A stretch of 64,000 nucleotides of DNA, taken from Cohnella thailandensis (lineage in GTDB: Bacteria; Bacillota; Bacilli; Paenibacillales; Paenibacillaceae). The DNA is taken from contig NZ_JACJVQ010000003.1 in assembly GCF_014212135.1 (NCBI RefSeq), forward strand, positions 186,001 to 250,000, given 5' to 3'. Shown piece by piece: positions 35,805 through 42,849 of this stretch (the stretch's first letter is position 1; each line of letters starts with the position of its first letter). The notes under the pieces were generated by a model. That model was not told the origin of the DNA. It did no database searches and was given only the letters and a program-made list of their open reading frames with translations. The position numbers were made by a program, and so were the translations under genes.

Positions 35805-36464
35805 TTAAGTTAATGTTAACGATTGGCTATGGCGCAGAAGCTCCTCCTGCGACCCCAGCTTATATTGCTTCAGGAACTTCTTCGCTTCCGAATAGTTCTT
35901 CTCCGTTAGAAGATCGAGCAGCTCCGCGTATAGCTTCCTGCCCGTATAAGGGCGATTGGAGCCCTTCGTAGAGCGGTAAGCGACGACGAAGAACAGCATT
36001 TTATCCTTGTAACGGTCGAAGGTCTCCAGAATGCTGCGGTTGTCGATCGCCAGAAGCAAGGTCTTCATGAACTTAAGGCCGCACTCGTAGTACTCGCGGT
36101 TCAACTTGTTATCGCTCGCCTCCAGCATGTCGCCAAGGTGACCGCGAAGCGCTTCGAGATCCAATTCATATTGGTGCTCATCGATCTGATCCAGCGCGAA
36201 AGAATACAGGGCCAACAGCAGGTCGTAGATGTCGAACAGCTCCCCGACCTCGATGCCCTGAACGAGAATCCCCTTCTTCTTAAGCGTCCGCACGAAGCCT
36301 TCCTTCTCAAGCAGCGACACGGCGGCTCGCACCGGAGTCCGGCTCATCCCGAGTTCCCCCGACAGCTCGCTCTCCGAGAGCAGCATCCCCGGCACGTAGG
36401 TGCCGTTCAATAGCTTCTGATGAATGGCCTGATAAGCGACATGGACAAGAGCCAATTCGGACAT
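35805..36464 (-). CDS. GntR family transcriptional regulator
   Basis: 219 residues. The winged helix is clear: YQAIHQKLLNGTYVPGMLLS, ESELSGELGMSRTPVRAAVS, LLEKEGFVRTLKKKGILV. The C-terminal part is all helical (FCD-like, about 130 residues) but its metal-binding residues are not obvious. The ATG at 36464 has GGAGG 11 bases upstream; the longer ORF uses a TTG without a site. Lies upstream of the phosphoesterase-phosphatase-ABC genes with its own terminator between, and may control them. Confidence 0.88.
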   Translation of the reverse strand: MSELALVHVAYQAIHQKLLNGTYVPGMLLSESELSGELGMSRTPVRAAVSLLEKEGFVRTLKKKGILVQGIEVGELFDIYDLLLALYSFALDQIDEHQYELDLEALRGHLGDMLEASDNKLNREYYECGLKFMKTLLLAIDNRSILETFDRYKDKMLFFVVAYRSTKGSNRPYTGRKLYAELLDLLTEKNYSEAKKFLKQYKLGSQEELLRHSQSLTLT

Positions 36465-36575
36465 CGGTGAATGATCCTCCGTTACTTTCTCTAACAATCT
36501 CTCGCAATGACAAGCACATCATAGTATACAGAATGACCGAAGAGCTTACAATTGGAGGAAAATATGAATTTGCTT

Positions 36576-37565
36576 TTACTTGAAATAATCGAGGCTCATC
36601 GCTTCCCTTACCTCTTGCATCGTCTGCCGGGCGATTTCGCGGGCGCGCCGGGTACCGGACATAAGAATCTCGTCGACGGAGCCCGGTCTCGCTTCATAGA
36701 ACGCCCGGCGCTCCCGCATCGGGGCGAGCAGCTGCTCCAAAGCAGAAGCGAGCTGACCTTTGCAAGCCGCGCACCCCATCGTTCCCTTCTCGCACCCTTC
36801 TCGTATCTCCGGGATTCCCTCCGGCCGAAAAGCCCGATGGTAAGCGTAAATAGGGCAAATATCCGGGTGGCCGGGATCGTTCTTATGAATGCGGCTTGGG
36901 TCCGTTACCGCCCGCTTGATAAGCGTAACAAGCTCTTCCGCGGACGAATCGAGCGGAATCGAGTTGCCCATGCTTTTGCTCATCTTGGCGTTGCCGTCCG
37001 TCCCCACGAGCCTGGGCATCTCGCCGACGAGCGGCTTCGGCTCTACGAGCACCGGCTTATACAGCTCGTTGAACCGGCGCACGATCTTACGGGTCAGCTC
37101 CAGGTGCGGCAGCTGGTCGTCCCCGACCGGCACGATCGTCGCTTTGCAGAACGCGATATCGGCCGCCTGGCTGACCGGATACCCGAGAAAGCCGTAATAC
37201 ATCTCGTCCAGCCCGCTGTTCTTCGACTCCGACTTGATTGTCGGATTATGCCGCAGAACGTTCACGGTAACGAACATCGAGAACAGGACGGTCAGCTCCG
37301 CGATCTCCGGAATCATCGATTGGACGAAGATCGTCGCCTTCTCCGGGTCGATGCCCGCCGCCAAGTAATCGAGAGCCACCTCGCGCAGATGGCGACGGAT
37401 CAATTCCGGCCGGTCAAAATGCGTCGTCAAAGCTTGAACGTCGGCCAGCAGCACGAACGACTCGTACTGGTCTTGCAGGATTACGCGATTCCGTAGGCTT
37501 CCGGCGTAATGGCCAAGGTGAAGCTTGCCGGTCACCCGATCTCCGGTCAATACTCGTTCTTTCAT
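36576..37565 (-). CDS. trpS: Tryptophan--tRNA ligase
   Basis: 329 residues, the usual length. The class I signatures are KLHLGHYAG (HIGH) and KMSKSMGNSIP (KMSKS), with EMYYGFLGYPVSQAADI and GDDQLPHLELTRKI typical of TrpS. It charges tRNA-Trp in the cytoplasm. AAGGAGG lies ten bases before the ATG. Upstream are a strong promoter, a T-box leader and a short ORF with two adjacent Trp codons that overlaps this start, so expression should rise when tRNA-Trp is uncharged. Confidence 0.97.
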   Translation of the reverse strand: MKERVLTGDRVTGKLHLGHYAGSLRNRVILQDQYESFVLLADVQALTTHFDRPELIRRHLREVALDYLAAGIDPEKATIFVQSMIPEIAELTVLFSMFVTVNVLRHNPTIKSESKNSGLDEMYYGFLGYPVSQAADIAFCKATIVPVGDDQLPHLELTRKIVRRFNELYKPVLVEPKPLVGEMPRLVGTDGNAKMSKSMGNSIPLDSSAEELVTLIKRAVTDPSRIHKNDPGHPDICPIYAYHRAFRPEGIPEIREGCEKGTMGCAACKGQLASALEQLLAPMRERRAFYEARPGSVDEILMSGTRRAREIARQTMQEVREAMSLDYFK

Positions 37566-37647
37566 GGGTTAACATCCTCCTTGAATTGGAATTCAACATG
37601 ATCCGAAACGACATCTCGATCGATCGCCGCCACCAGCCGCCTTCCAT
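37414..37647 (-). CDS. Candidate Trp-sensing leader ORF overlapping the trpS start
   Basis: An ATG with GGGGG eight bases upstream opens MEGGWWRRSIEMSF, with two adjacent Trp codons at 37630-37635. It lies after the T-box terminator, so it is only transcribed when the T-box reads through. The frame runs across the trpS ribosome binding site and start and stops inside trpS. A ribosome stalled on the Trp codons would leave the trpS site 48 bases downstream free, while one that passes would cover it. This parallels the rtpLP leader of the B. subtilis anti-TRAP operon, but I see no proof of function. Confidence 0.45.
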   Translation of the reverse strand: MEGGWWRRSIEMSFRIMLNSNSRRMLTHERTSIDRRSGDRQASPWPLRRKPTESRNPARPVRVVRAAGRRSSFDDAF

Positions 37648-37670
37648 GGCCATCACCCCCTTTAAAGTCA

Positions 37671-37981
37671 AAAAAACCCCGTCCGATAAGGACGAGGTTG
37701 TCGCGTTGCCACCTTAATTCGATCGTTCCCCCGCATGATACGCAAGCGAGCGACGATCCTCTCTTCCCGGTGCGGAGATCGCCCTGCGACGAATCTCGAT
37801 ACCGTCCCCTTGGTAACGGCGGGATGCCCGGCAGCTCCCTAATGCGCCTTGCGGCGGTTCGGGAGAGCAACTCGGAAGTCCATTCGAGCATGCGCCGGAC
37901 ACCGGTTCGCAGCGACCACCGGCTCTCTGAGTCCACCCTCGCATGTCTACTTACCCTTCTTCTGCGTTGTTGGAGATATTA
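37671..37981 (-). ncRNA. T-box riboswitch upstream of trpS
   Basis: The minus-strand leader carries the T-box core AAGGTGGCAACGCG (plus-strand 37702-37715) followed by a terminator stem, CCTCGTCC with GGACGGGG, and a T6 tract (37671-37697). Near the 5' end, a loop reading GAATGGAC offers UGG as specifier codon (37880-37882) for tRNA-Trp, followed by the usual purine. Uncharged tRNA would pair with the specifier and the T-box and prevent termination. The core is GGTGGCAACGCG rather than the usual GGTGGNACCGCG, a mild deviation. Confidence 0.9.
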
Positions 37982-37987
37982 CTAGCT

Positions 37988-38016
37988 ATCTTATGGAAAA
38001 GGATCGGGAATGTCAA
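37988..38016 (-). promoter_or_regulatory. trpS: SigA promoter of the trpS T-box leader
   Basis: Read on the minus strand, TTGACA (38011-38016) is separated by 17 bases from TAAGAT (37988-37993). Transcription should begin near 37981. Confidence 0.85.
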
Positions 38017-38091
38017 TCGGGCTTAGGCGAATAAATTCCGAAGCGGCCTCCATAATAGGAGAGGACATCCGACGAAAGGTGGAGAAGGTTC

Positions 38092-38283
38092 ATGCTCGAT
38101 AATCTGGAGAGCAGCTACGATTGCTCCAACGCGGGAGAGGATCTTCATCGGCTGAAGCAAGAGCTGGCGGAGCTTCGCGGACAAGGCTCGGAGGACGCGG
38201 AGGCTCAGGAACGGATCAACCGCTTAGAGAATCAGATCTCGTTCATTATGAATAAATGCGACATCAACTCCGGCAACTCCTAA
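38092..38283 (+). CDS. Small hydrophilic coiled-coil protein, function unknown
   Basis: 63 residues starting at an ATG with AGGTGGAGAAGG just upstream. Most of it is a charged helix (LHRLKQELAELRGQGSEDAE, RINRLENQISFIM) with Cys residues at each end (YDCSN, NKCDINSG). No signal or membrane segment. It stands alone between the divergent trpS leader and the convergent yidC, with a terminator after it. Not recognised; the binding site and codon pattern make it likely to be real. Confidence 0.65.
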   Translation: MLDNLESSYDCSNAGEDLHRLKQELAELRGQGSEDAEAQERINRLENQISFIMNKCDINSGNS

Positions 38284-38325
38284 TGGCAGCGCCTCTTTCA
38301 TGAGGAAAATCCCGTTAGAACGGAT

Positions 38326-38373
38326 AAAGGACCGCGCCGCATCTTCCGGAGGGAAGAACGGCACGGCCCTTTT
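38326..38373. terminator. Bidirectional terminator between the small protein and yidC
   Basis: A stem of about 20 pairs with small mismatches: AAAGGaCCGcGCCG...TCTTCC pairs with GGAAGA...CGGCaCGGcCCTTTT. The plus strand ends in TTTTCTTAT. Confidence 0.8.
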
Positions 38374-38389
38374 CTTATAACTCTTCGCT

Positions 38390-39241
38390 TTAAACGCTCT
38401 TTTCCGCCAGGACATGCGAGTCGTTGGGCTCTTGGCCGGCAGGCTTCTTCGCATACCTCTTATGGAGCAGGATCGTCTGCGCGATAACGAAAATTCCGCC
38501 GACCGCCCAGTATAACGGCAACGCCGCCGGCATCGCGAACGCGAACGCGCCCATCATAAGCGGGGAAATCAAGCCCAAGACGGCCATTTGCGGGTTCGGG
38601 TTCTGCTGACTCGACTTGGCCGCCGATTGCGACACGCGAAACTGAACGTAATATACGATGGCGGCAATGAACGGCAGCACGATATCCGGCTTCCCCAAGC
38701 TGAACCACAAGAAATTATGGGCCGCGATCTCCGGGGTACGGCGAATCGCATAGTAGAAGGCTAGGGTAATCGGCATCTGGATCAGCATCGGCAAGCAGCC
38801 TATATTCAAAGGATTGAATTGATGCTTCCGGTAAAGCTCCATCATCTCCGCTTGCTGTTTCTGCCTGGCCTCCGCTCCGGTCGCGTCCTTGTACTTCTCC
38901 TTCAGCGCATTCAGCTCCGGCTGGAGAACGGCCATTTTCTCCCTCATGGCGACCGATTTCTTCGTTTGATTCATCATAAGCGGCAGCAGCGCCAACCGAA
39001 TCAAGAACGTCATTAGGATAATCGACAGGCCGTAATCGCCATGGAACGCGTTCGCGCACCATTGAATCAGAACCGAGAACGGATAAATAAAGTAGTGGTT
39101 AAAGAACCCGGGCGTGGAAGCTTCGATCGGATGGGACGGGTCGGCCGCCGAACAGCCGCTGAGCGACAGGACCAGAATCAACCCGACGATCAGGACGAGA
39201 GCGAGCTTGGCTCGTTTCCGAGGCTTGGAATTGGTGGTCAC
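38390..39241 (-). CDS. yidC: Membrane protein insertase, YidC2/OxaA type
   Basis: 283 residues from a GTG. A basic start (TTNSKPRKRAKLALVLIVG) and lipobox LSGC make it a lipoprotein-type YidC of Gram-positive bacteria. Five membrane segments follow: YPFSVLIQW, DYGLSIILMTFLIRLALLPLM with the conserved Arg of the hydrophilic groove, the cytoplasmic hairpin (LQPELNALKEKYKDATG), LNIGCLPMLIQMPITLAFYY, and the final hairpin. The AGGGAGG binding site (39254-39260) is 12 bases from the GTG and buried in the hairpin described below. The gene starts inside an upstream ORF that resembles MifM, which suggests regulation by translation arrest. Confidence 0.95.
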   Translation of the reverse strand: MTTNSKPRKRAKLALVLIVGLILVLSLSGCSAADPSHPIEASTPGFFNHYFIYPFSVLIQWCANAFHGDYGLSIILMTFLIRLALLPLMMNQTKKSVAMREKMAVLQPELNALKEKYKDATGAEARQKQQAEMMELYRKHQFNPLNIGCLPMLIQMPITLAFYYAIRRTPEIAAHNFLWFSLGKPDIVLPFIAAIVYYVQFRVSQSAAKSSQQNPNPQMAVLGLISPLMMGAFAFAMPAALPLYWAVGGIFVIAQTILLHKRYAKKPAGQEPNDSHVLAEKSV

Positions 39242-39530
39242 GTTTATGGTTATCCTCCCTATTGTATGAAGTAAGCTTCGATACAATCAGGGAGTCGCAA
39301 TCCGCGTCGTCATCGGGGGCTTCCTTGCGCCTTGCCGTTCGGGCGATCCATCGCTGGATGCTCGTGAGCGGAGACGGCTTGAGAGGCACGCCAATCGAGG
39401 AGCCCGCGGCAATGGCCGCATGGTTCCATTGAATCTCTTCCGTGGAAAATAAGGAGAACGGCAGAAGAGCGATAGAGTAGATGAGGCCGAACGAGAATAT
39501 CAATTGGACCAAGTCAATCCATTGTTCCAT
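39099..39530 (-). CDS. MifM-like regulatory nascent chain upstream of yidC (arrest leader)
   Basis: 143 residues from an ATG with AAGGAGG nine bases upstream. Residues 7-28 (LVQLIFSFGLIYSIALLPFS) are one membrane segment. The rest is basic, so it would insert N-out/C-in. At residues 58-79 stand IQRWIARTARRK and PDDDADCD. From memory, B. subtilis MifM has RITTWIRKVF and, 13 residues past the Trp, DEEDAGS, where ribosomes stall when the chain is not inserted. The I-x-x-W-I spacing is identical and the acidic block falls 12 residues past the Trp. The last codons of this block run directly into the hairpin masking the yidC binding site. The frame continues past the yidC start to 39099; the tail after residue 95 is Arg-rich and probably without function. 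Confidence 0.7.
   Translation of the reverse strand: MEQWIDLVQLIFSFGLIYSIALLPFSLFSTEEIQWNHAAIAAGSSIGVPLKPSPLTSIQRWIARTARRKEAPDDDADCDSLIVSKLTSYNREDNHKRDHQFQASETSQARSRPDRRVDSGPVAQRLFGGRPVPSDRSFHARVL
39254..39294 (-). promoter_or_regulatory. RNA hairpin sequestering the yidC ribosome binding site
   Basis: On the mRNA the 5' arm (39294-39276) reads CUCCCU, bulged G, AUUGUAU, bulged C, GAAG; the loop is CUUA; the 3' arm (39271-39255) reads CUUC, AUACAAU, AGGGAG. This gives 17 base pairs with only two single-base bulges, and the last six pairs bury the AGGGAGG site. The 5' arm begins in the codon of Asp79 of the upstream ORF, so a ribosome held in the acidic block would open it. There is no T-tract, so it is not a terminator. 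Confidence 0.85.
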
Positions 39531-39577
39531 CCGGCCTCGCCTCCTTAGGTTTCGACTTCAGCGCCGTTATTGGAATC

Positions 39578-39607
39578 ATTATATCATGCGCTTATGGGAA
39601 ACCCTAA
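39578..39607 (-). promoter_or_regulatory. Promoter of the MifM-like/yidC unit
   Basis: On the minus strand TATAAT (39578-39583) with an upstream TG-like extension is 18 bases from TTAGGG (39602-39607). It lies between the VOC gene stop and the arrest ORF. Confidence 0.6.
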
Positions 39608-39619
39608 CGAAGGAAGTTG

Positions 39620-40120
39620 TCATTCCCGGCAAATCATTAATTTGTTGCCATCGGGATCCTTCACGACGAACCAATGGTCGTGCTCGATCTCCGTCACGAG
39701 CTCGACGCCGAGCTCCTTCATGTAATTCAGAGAGCCCTGCAGGTCCTCCGTCATGAGCATAAAGGCTGGCGTTTCGATCGATGGCGCTCCGCCCGGCTCT
39801 TGGCCGCCCCACTTAGGCATCGTGTCCAGAACGACTCCGGTTCCTTCCATCGGCAGCGGGCACAGGTGTCCCCCCACGATCCCGCAGTCCTCCTCGTTCA
39901 GCCCAAGAACGCGGCAGTACCAGCTGCGCGCCTTCTCGATATCCCGTACCGGAACGAAAACGCTGCCGACTTTGTTTTTGATCGGGCTGACAGACGGCCT
40001 TCCTTCTTCCGTGCTTAATGGTTTGGTCATGGCAATGCCTCCATTTATCGTTTTAAGAGCTTTCGGGACGCTGAACGGCCGATAGCTTTCCGGGGAATTC
40101 CGTCTGATCGGCTGGCTCAT
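39620..40120 (-). CDS. VOC (glyoxalase/dioxygenase-like) family protein with N-terminal tag
   Basis: 166 residues from an ATG with GGGAGG seven bases upstream, overlapping the previous stop as ATGA. After about 40 residues comes a single VOC unit: VGSVFVPVRDIEKARSWYCR, CGIVGGHLCPLPMEGTGVV, PAFMLMTEDLQGSLNYMKE, HDHWFVVKDPDGNKLMICRE. The Glu/His metal ligands are partly present. A second in-frame ATG at 40030 has its own GGAGG. The N-terminal segment YRPFSVPKALKTINGG has a close counterpart in the adjacent upstream protein. Last gene of the AraC operon; substrate unknown. Confidence 0.85.
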   Translation of the reverse strand: MSQPIRRNSPESYRPFSVPKALKTINGGIAMTKPLSTEEGRPSVSPIKNKVGSVFVPVRDIEKARSWYCRVLGLNEEDCGIVGGHLCPLPMEGTGVVLDTMPKWGGQEPGGAPSIETPAFMLMTEDLQGSLNYMKELGVELVTEIEHDHWFVVKDPDGNKLMICRE

Positions 40121-40722
40121 CGCTGTTCCTCCCGAATCCCTTGAATCGGAAGCGAATATTTGGCGAAGCCTTCGCCTTCGTAGTCGTAGCGTTCGCAAAT
40201 CGTGTACTTCCGGTCTTGGGCTCCGACGATAAGGCCGTTATCGCTGACGTACCGATCGACCACGCGGCAGGCGGCATCGTAGTCGCCGTCCTTATTGGGC
40301 ACGACCACGCACTTCTGGGGCGGCAGCGTCGTCTTGAAGTACCACTCCGGAACGCCGTCGAAAGCGTCGACTTCCACGCACAGAATATAAGCGTGCAAGT
40401 CGGACTCGCTCTGCGTGGGAGCCTCGGGCCAGATCCCGTAATGAACGGAAGGATTCTTCACGAACGGAAAATGCTTCGTCGACGACAACAGCCCTTCCTT
40501 CGCATGCCGATACTTGCCGCCCATGTCCTTCAAGCTGACGCACGGAATGCCGATCAGCTTCAATTCGCCGTGCTCGACGACCCGCGGTTTCATGTCTTCC
40601 ATGGTCTCCACCTCGATTTTGGTATGCAGCTGGCCATTAATCACTTTGAACGCCTGCGGAACGTGTTGGGGCTGATAGTTCTCTTCCTTGTTCTTCTTAG
40701 CGGGATTGTTCAACTGGGGCAC
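40117..40722 (-). CDS. GyrI-like effector-binding domain protein with N-terminal tag
   Basis: About 200 residues. From residue 45 on it has the GyrI/AraC effector-binding pattern: MKPRVVEHGELKLIGIPCVS, HYGIWPEA, AYILCVEVDAFDGVPEWYFK, and QKCVVVPNKDGDY. Such domains bind amphipathic drugs or peptides. The start is unsure: a GTG at 40722 and a TTG at 40713 both follow GGAGGA; both overlap the end of the AraC gene. The first 40 residues contain YQPQHVPQAFKVING, a counterpart of the tag in the next protein. It lies between the AraC regulator, which has the same domain type, and the VOC gene, overlapping both. Confidence 0.85.
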   Translation of the reverse strand: MPQLNNPAKKNKEENYQPQHVPQAFKVINGQLHTKIEVETMEDMKPRVVEHGELKLIGIPCVSLKDMGGKYRHAKEGLLSSTKHFPFVKNPSVHYGIWPEAPTQSESDLHAYILCVEVDAFDGVPEWYFKTTLPPQKCVVVPNKDGDYDAACRVVDRYVSDNGLIVGAQDRKYTICERYDYEGEGFAKYSLPIQGIREEQR

Positions 40723-42067
40723 TCTCCTCCGGCAGAATAGGAATATAGATTTTCACAAGAGCATCCTGTTCGATGTCCATCCCCGCAGCGGCGTGATACT
40801 CCGCGAACCATTGCCTCTCTTCATCCAACCGATAGCTGCCGCTCTTCGCGATCCACCGGTGCATCTTGTCCAAGACGCCGGTCAACAGCCCATAGGTCTT
40901 GGTCGCGCAGCACGCATACCGCCCCGCTTCCATTCGCTTTCGCTCCAGTCCCGCAGACGGCATGAGTTCCGGCTCCGCTAGAAGGAGGCCGTTCTCCCAC
41001 CAATAAGTCTCGGAGTCCGGAGCGCCGTAAGAATAGGACATGTAATACGTCCCCAAGCCGGCCTGCCGCTTGCTGACCGGATGGCTCTCGTACCAGTCGA
41101 TCAACCCTTGTTCGGCCACCTTCTGAGCTTCCTCTCCGTACCCTCGGCAGCAATAAACCGCGGCCGTCTCCCGTTCGACGATCTCGATCGGTTCGTCTCG
41201 GAGCTTGCGCTGCACGGGGAGATGCAGGTTCATCCGGGCCACCTTGCCGTTGTAGGCGATGAATTCCTCCAGGTAAGGGGGAGAGCCGATCTCGAACGTG
41301 CTCTTGGGCAGCCAATCCGCCAGAAGCCGGTCCCATCCGTCTTGAACGACCTTCGGAGACTTCGCGGCAATCTTCCTTACGGCATACAAGCCCCCGGCGA
41401 ACGTCTCTTCTCGAAAGGCATCGTCGAGAGTCATTCCCACCGCGCCGACAACGAGCACCTTGTATCCGTATCGGAGGCTTCCGCCCTCCGAGGGGAGGTC
41501 GACATTATGACCGAAAATTCGGAATTTGACGGCTCTGTCCCCTCCGCCAGCCGCCAGCTTCTCGTACGCCGCCCGGAAAGCCTCGTTCTCCATGCCTTCC
41601 TCCTGCTCGGAAAGATGCAAATAAGCATGCGCCCTCTCCGGATGGAGCCGGATCACTTTGACGTCCGGGTACCGCTCCGAATGCTCCCGGTTCTCCAAGT
41701 AATCGACGCTCTCGCGCAGGCGGATCGGCTCGAAGCTGAAGATGATGTCGGCCTTGCGGTAAGCGGCCGGAGTCAAGCCGACGATCTTCTTGAACACCTT
41801 GGCGAACGAATGGTACGACTCGAAGCCGCTGTCCCACGCAAGCTCCTCTACCTTGCGATTTGAGTTCCTTAGGTGATCGGCGGCGACGCTTATTCTTCGC
41901 TTGCGGATGTAGTCTTTGACGGGATGTCCGGTCAGCGCGTAGAACACCCGGTACAACTGGGCAAGCGAGAGAAAAGCTTCTTCAGCTATGCCGGCGAGAT
42001 CAAGCTCATCCTCCAGATGCTCTTCGATAAAGTCGATCGCTTGTTGAACGGAATCCTCGTAGCTCAT
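40697..42067 (-). CDS. AraC family regulator with GyrI-like effector-binding domains
   Basis: 456 residues from an ATG with GGTGG just upstream; the longer ORF is not needed. An N-terminal AraC helix-turn-helix pair (AIDFIEEHLEDELDLAGIAE, LSLAQLYRVFYALTGHPVKD, GFESYHSFAKVFKKIVGLTP) precedes two effector-binding domains (about residues 125-270 and 290-450) of the Rob/GyrI kind. This reversed order, DNA-binding first, is usual in Paenibacillus. It heads an operon with the GyrI-like and VOC genes, whose products may sequester or process the same ligand. Confidence 0.92.
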   Translation of the reverse strand: MSYEDSVQQAIDFIEEHLEDELDLAGIAEEAFLSLAQLYRVFYALTGHPVKDYIRKRRISVAADHLRNSNRKVEELAWDSGFESYHSFAKVFKKIVGLTPAAYRKADIIFSFEPIRLRESVDYLENREHSERYPDVKVIRLHPERAHAYLHLSEQEEGMENEAFRAAYEKLAAGGGDRAVKFRIFGHNVDLPSEGGSLRYGYKVLVVGAVGMTLDDAFREETFAGGLYAVRKIAAKSPKVVQDGWDRLLADWLPKSTFEIGSPPYLEEFIAYNGKVARMNLHLPVQRKLRDEPIEIVERETAAVYCCRGYGEEAQKVAEQGLIDWYESHPVSKRQAGLGTYYMSYSYGAPDSETYWWENGLLLAEPELMPSAGLERKRMEAGRYACCATKTYGLLTGVLDKMHRWIAKSGSYRLDEERQWFAEYHAAAGMDIEQDALVKIYIPILPEESAPVEQSR

Positions 42068-42204
42068 TTTCCCACCTGTTCGGTACGGCTTCTTCTTGAT
42101 TCCCATTATAACAGAGGGAAAATCGCCCAATAGGTTCAAAATTCTCAAAAATCGATGTTATGATAACAATGGTAAATCCAGAAAATTCTAGGGGGCTAAC
42201 GGAC

Positions 42205-42822
42205 ATGGAGCCGAAATGGCTGGAATGGGCGAAGCAAATCCAGGGGATCGCGCAGACGGGATTGACTTACGCGAAGGATGTTTACGATATCGAGCGTTAC
42301 GAGATGCTGAGGGAGCTCAGCATCGATATTCTCGCGAATTATACGACGGCCGGAACCGAGAAGATCAAGCTCGCCTTCGCCAGCGACACCGGTTACGCCA
42401 CCGCGAAGGTCGATATAAGAGCCGTCGTGTTTAGAGAAAATAAAATTTTGCTCGTTCGCGAGAAGATCGACGGCGCATGGGCGCTGCCCGGCGGATGGTC
42501 CGATATCGGCCTTTCTCCTTCGGAAGTAGCCGTTAAAGAGGTCAAGGAGGAGTCCGGGTTCACGGTCGCGCCGGTCCGTCTGCTGGCCGTGCTGGACAAG
42601 AAGTTCCACAACCATCCGCCCGAGCCTTACCATGTCTACAAGTTCTTTATTCGCTGCGAGATCGTGGGCGGGGAAGCCCAGGGAGGCTTGGAGACGAGCG
42701 AGGTCGGCTTCTTCGGGGAGAACGGCTTGCCGGAGCTCTCGAAGGAACGCAATACCGCCGAGCAAATCAAACGGATGTTTGAATTCCTGAGAGATCCGGC
42801 TAAGGAAACGATTCTGGATTGA
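42205..42822 (+). CDS. NUDIX hydrolase with N-terminal helical domain
   Basis: 205 residues from an ATG with GGGGG nine bases upstream. The first 65 residues (MEPKWLEWAKQIQGIAQTG, YDIERYEMLRELSIDILA) are the NUDIX_N_2-type helical domain. The Nudix box is GGWSDIGLSPSEVAVKEVKE followed by ESGF; the usual Arg of REUxEE is Lys here. Such enzymes hydrolyse nucleoside diphosphate derivatives; ADP-ribose or a sugar nucleotide is plausible. Divergent from the AraC gene, with an intergenic region of 137 bases that would hold both promoters. Confidence 0.92.
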   Translation: MEPKWLEWAKQIQGIAQTGLTYAKDVYDIERYEMLRELSIDILANYTTAGTEKIKLAFASDTGYATAKVDIRAVVFRENKILLVREKIDGAWALPGGWSDIGLSPSEVAVKEVKEESGFTVAPVRLLAVLDKKFHNHPPEPYHVYKFFIRCEIVGGEAQGGLETSEVGFFGENGLPELSKERNTAEQIKRMFEFLRDPAKETILD

Positions 42823-42849
42823 GAGAGATCGCGGGTTCTCAGAATCGAC

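Noticed and set aside
39240..39530. A frameshift or sequencing error joining the upstream ORF to yidC
   Set aside because: The upstream ORF has its own strong binding site, the yidC start has a full signal peptide and site, and the hairpin between makes regulatory sense. An ordinary fusion would put two signal-type membrane segments in tandem.
40030..40120. Reading the tag region of the VOC gene as a separate 30-codon gene
   Set aside because: There is no stop codon before the VOC domain; both starts are in one frame, so it is treated as an N-terminal extension.
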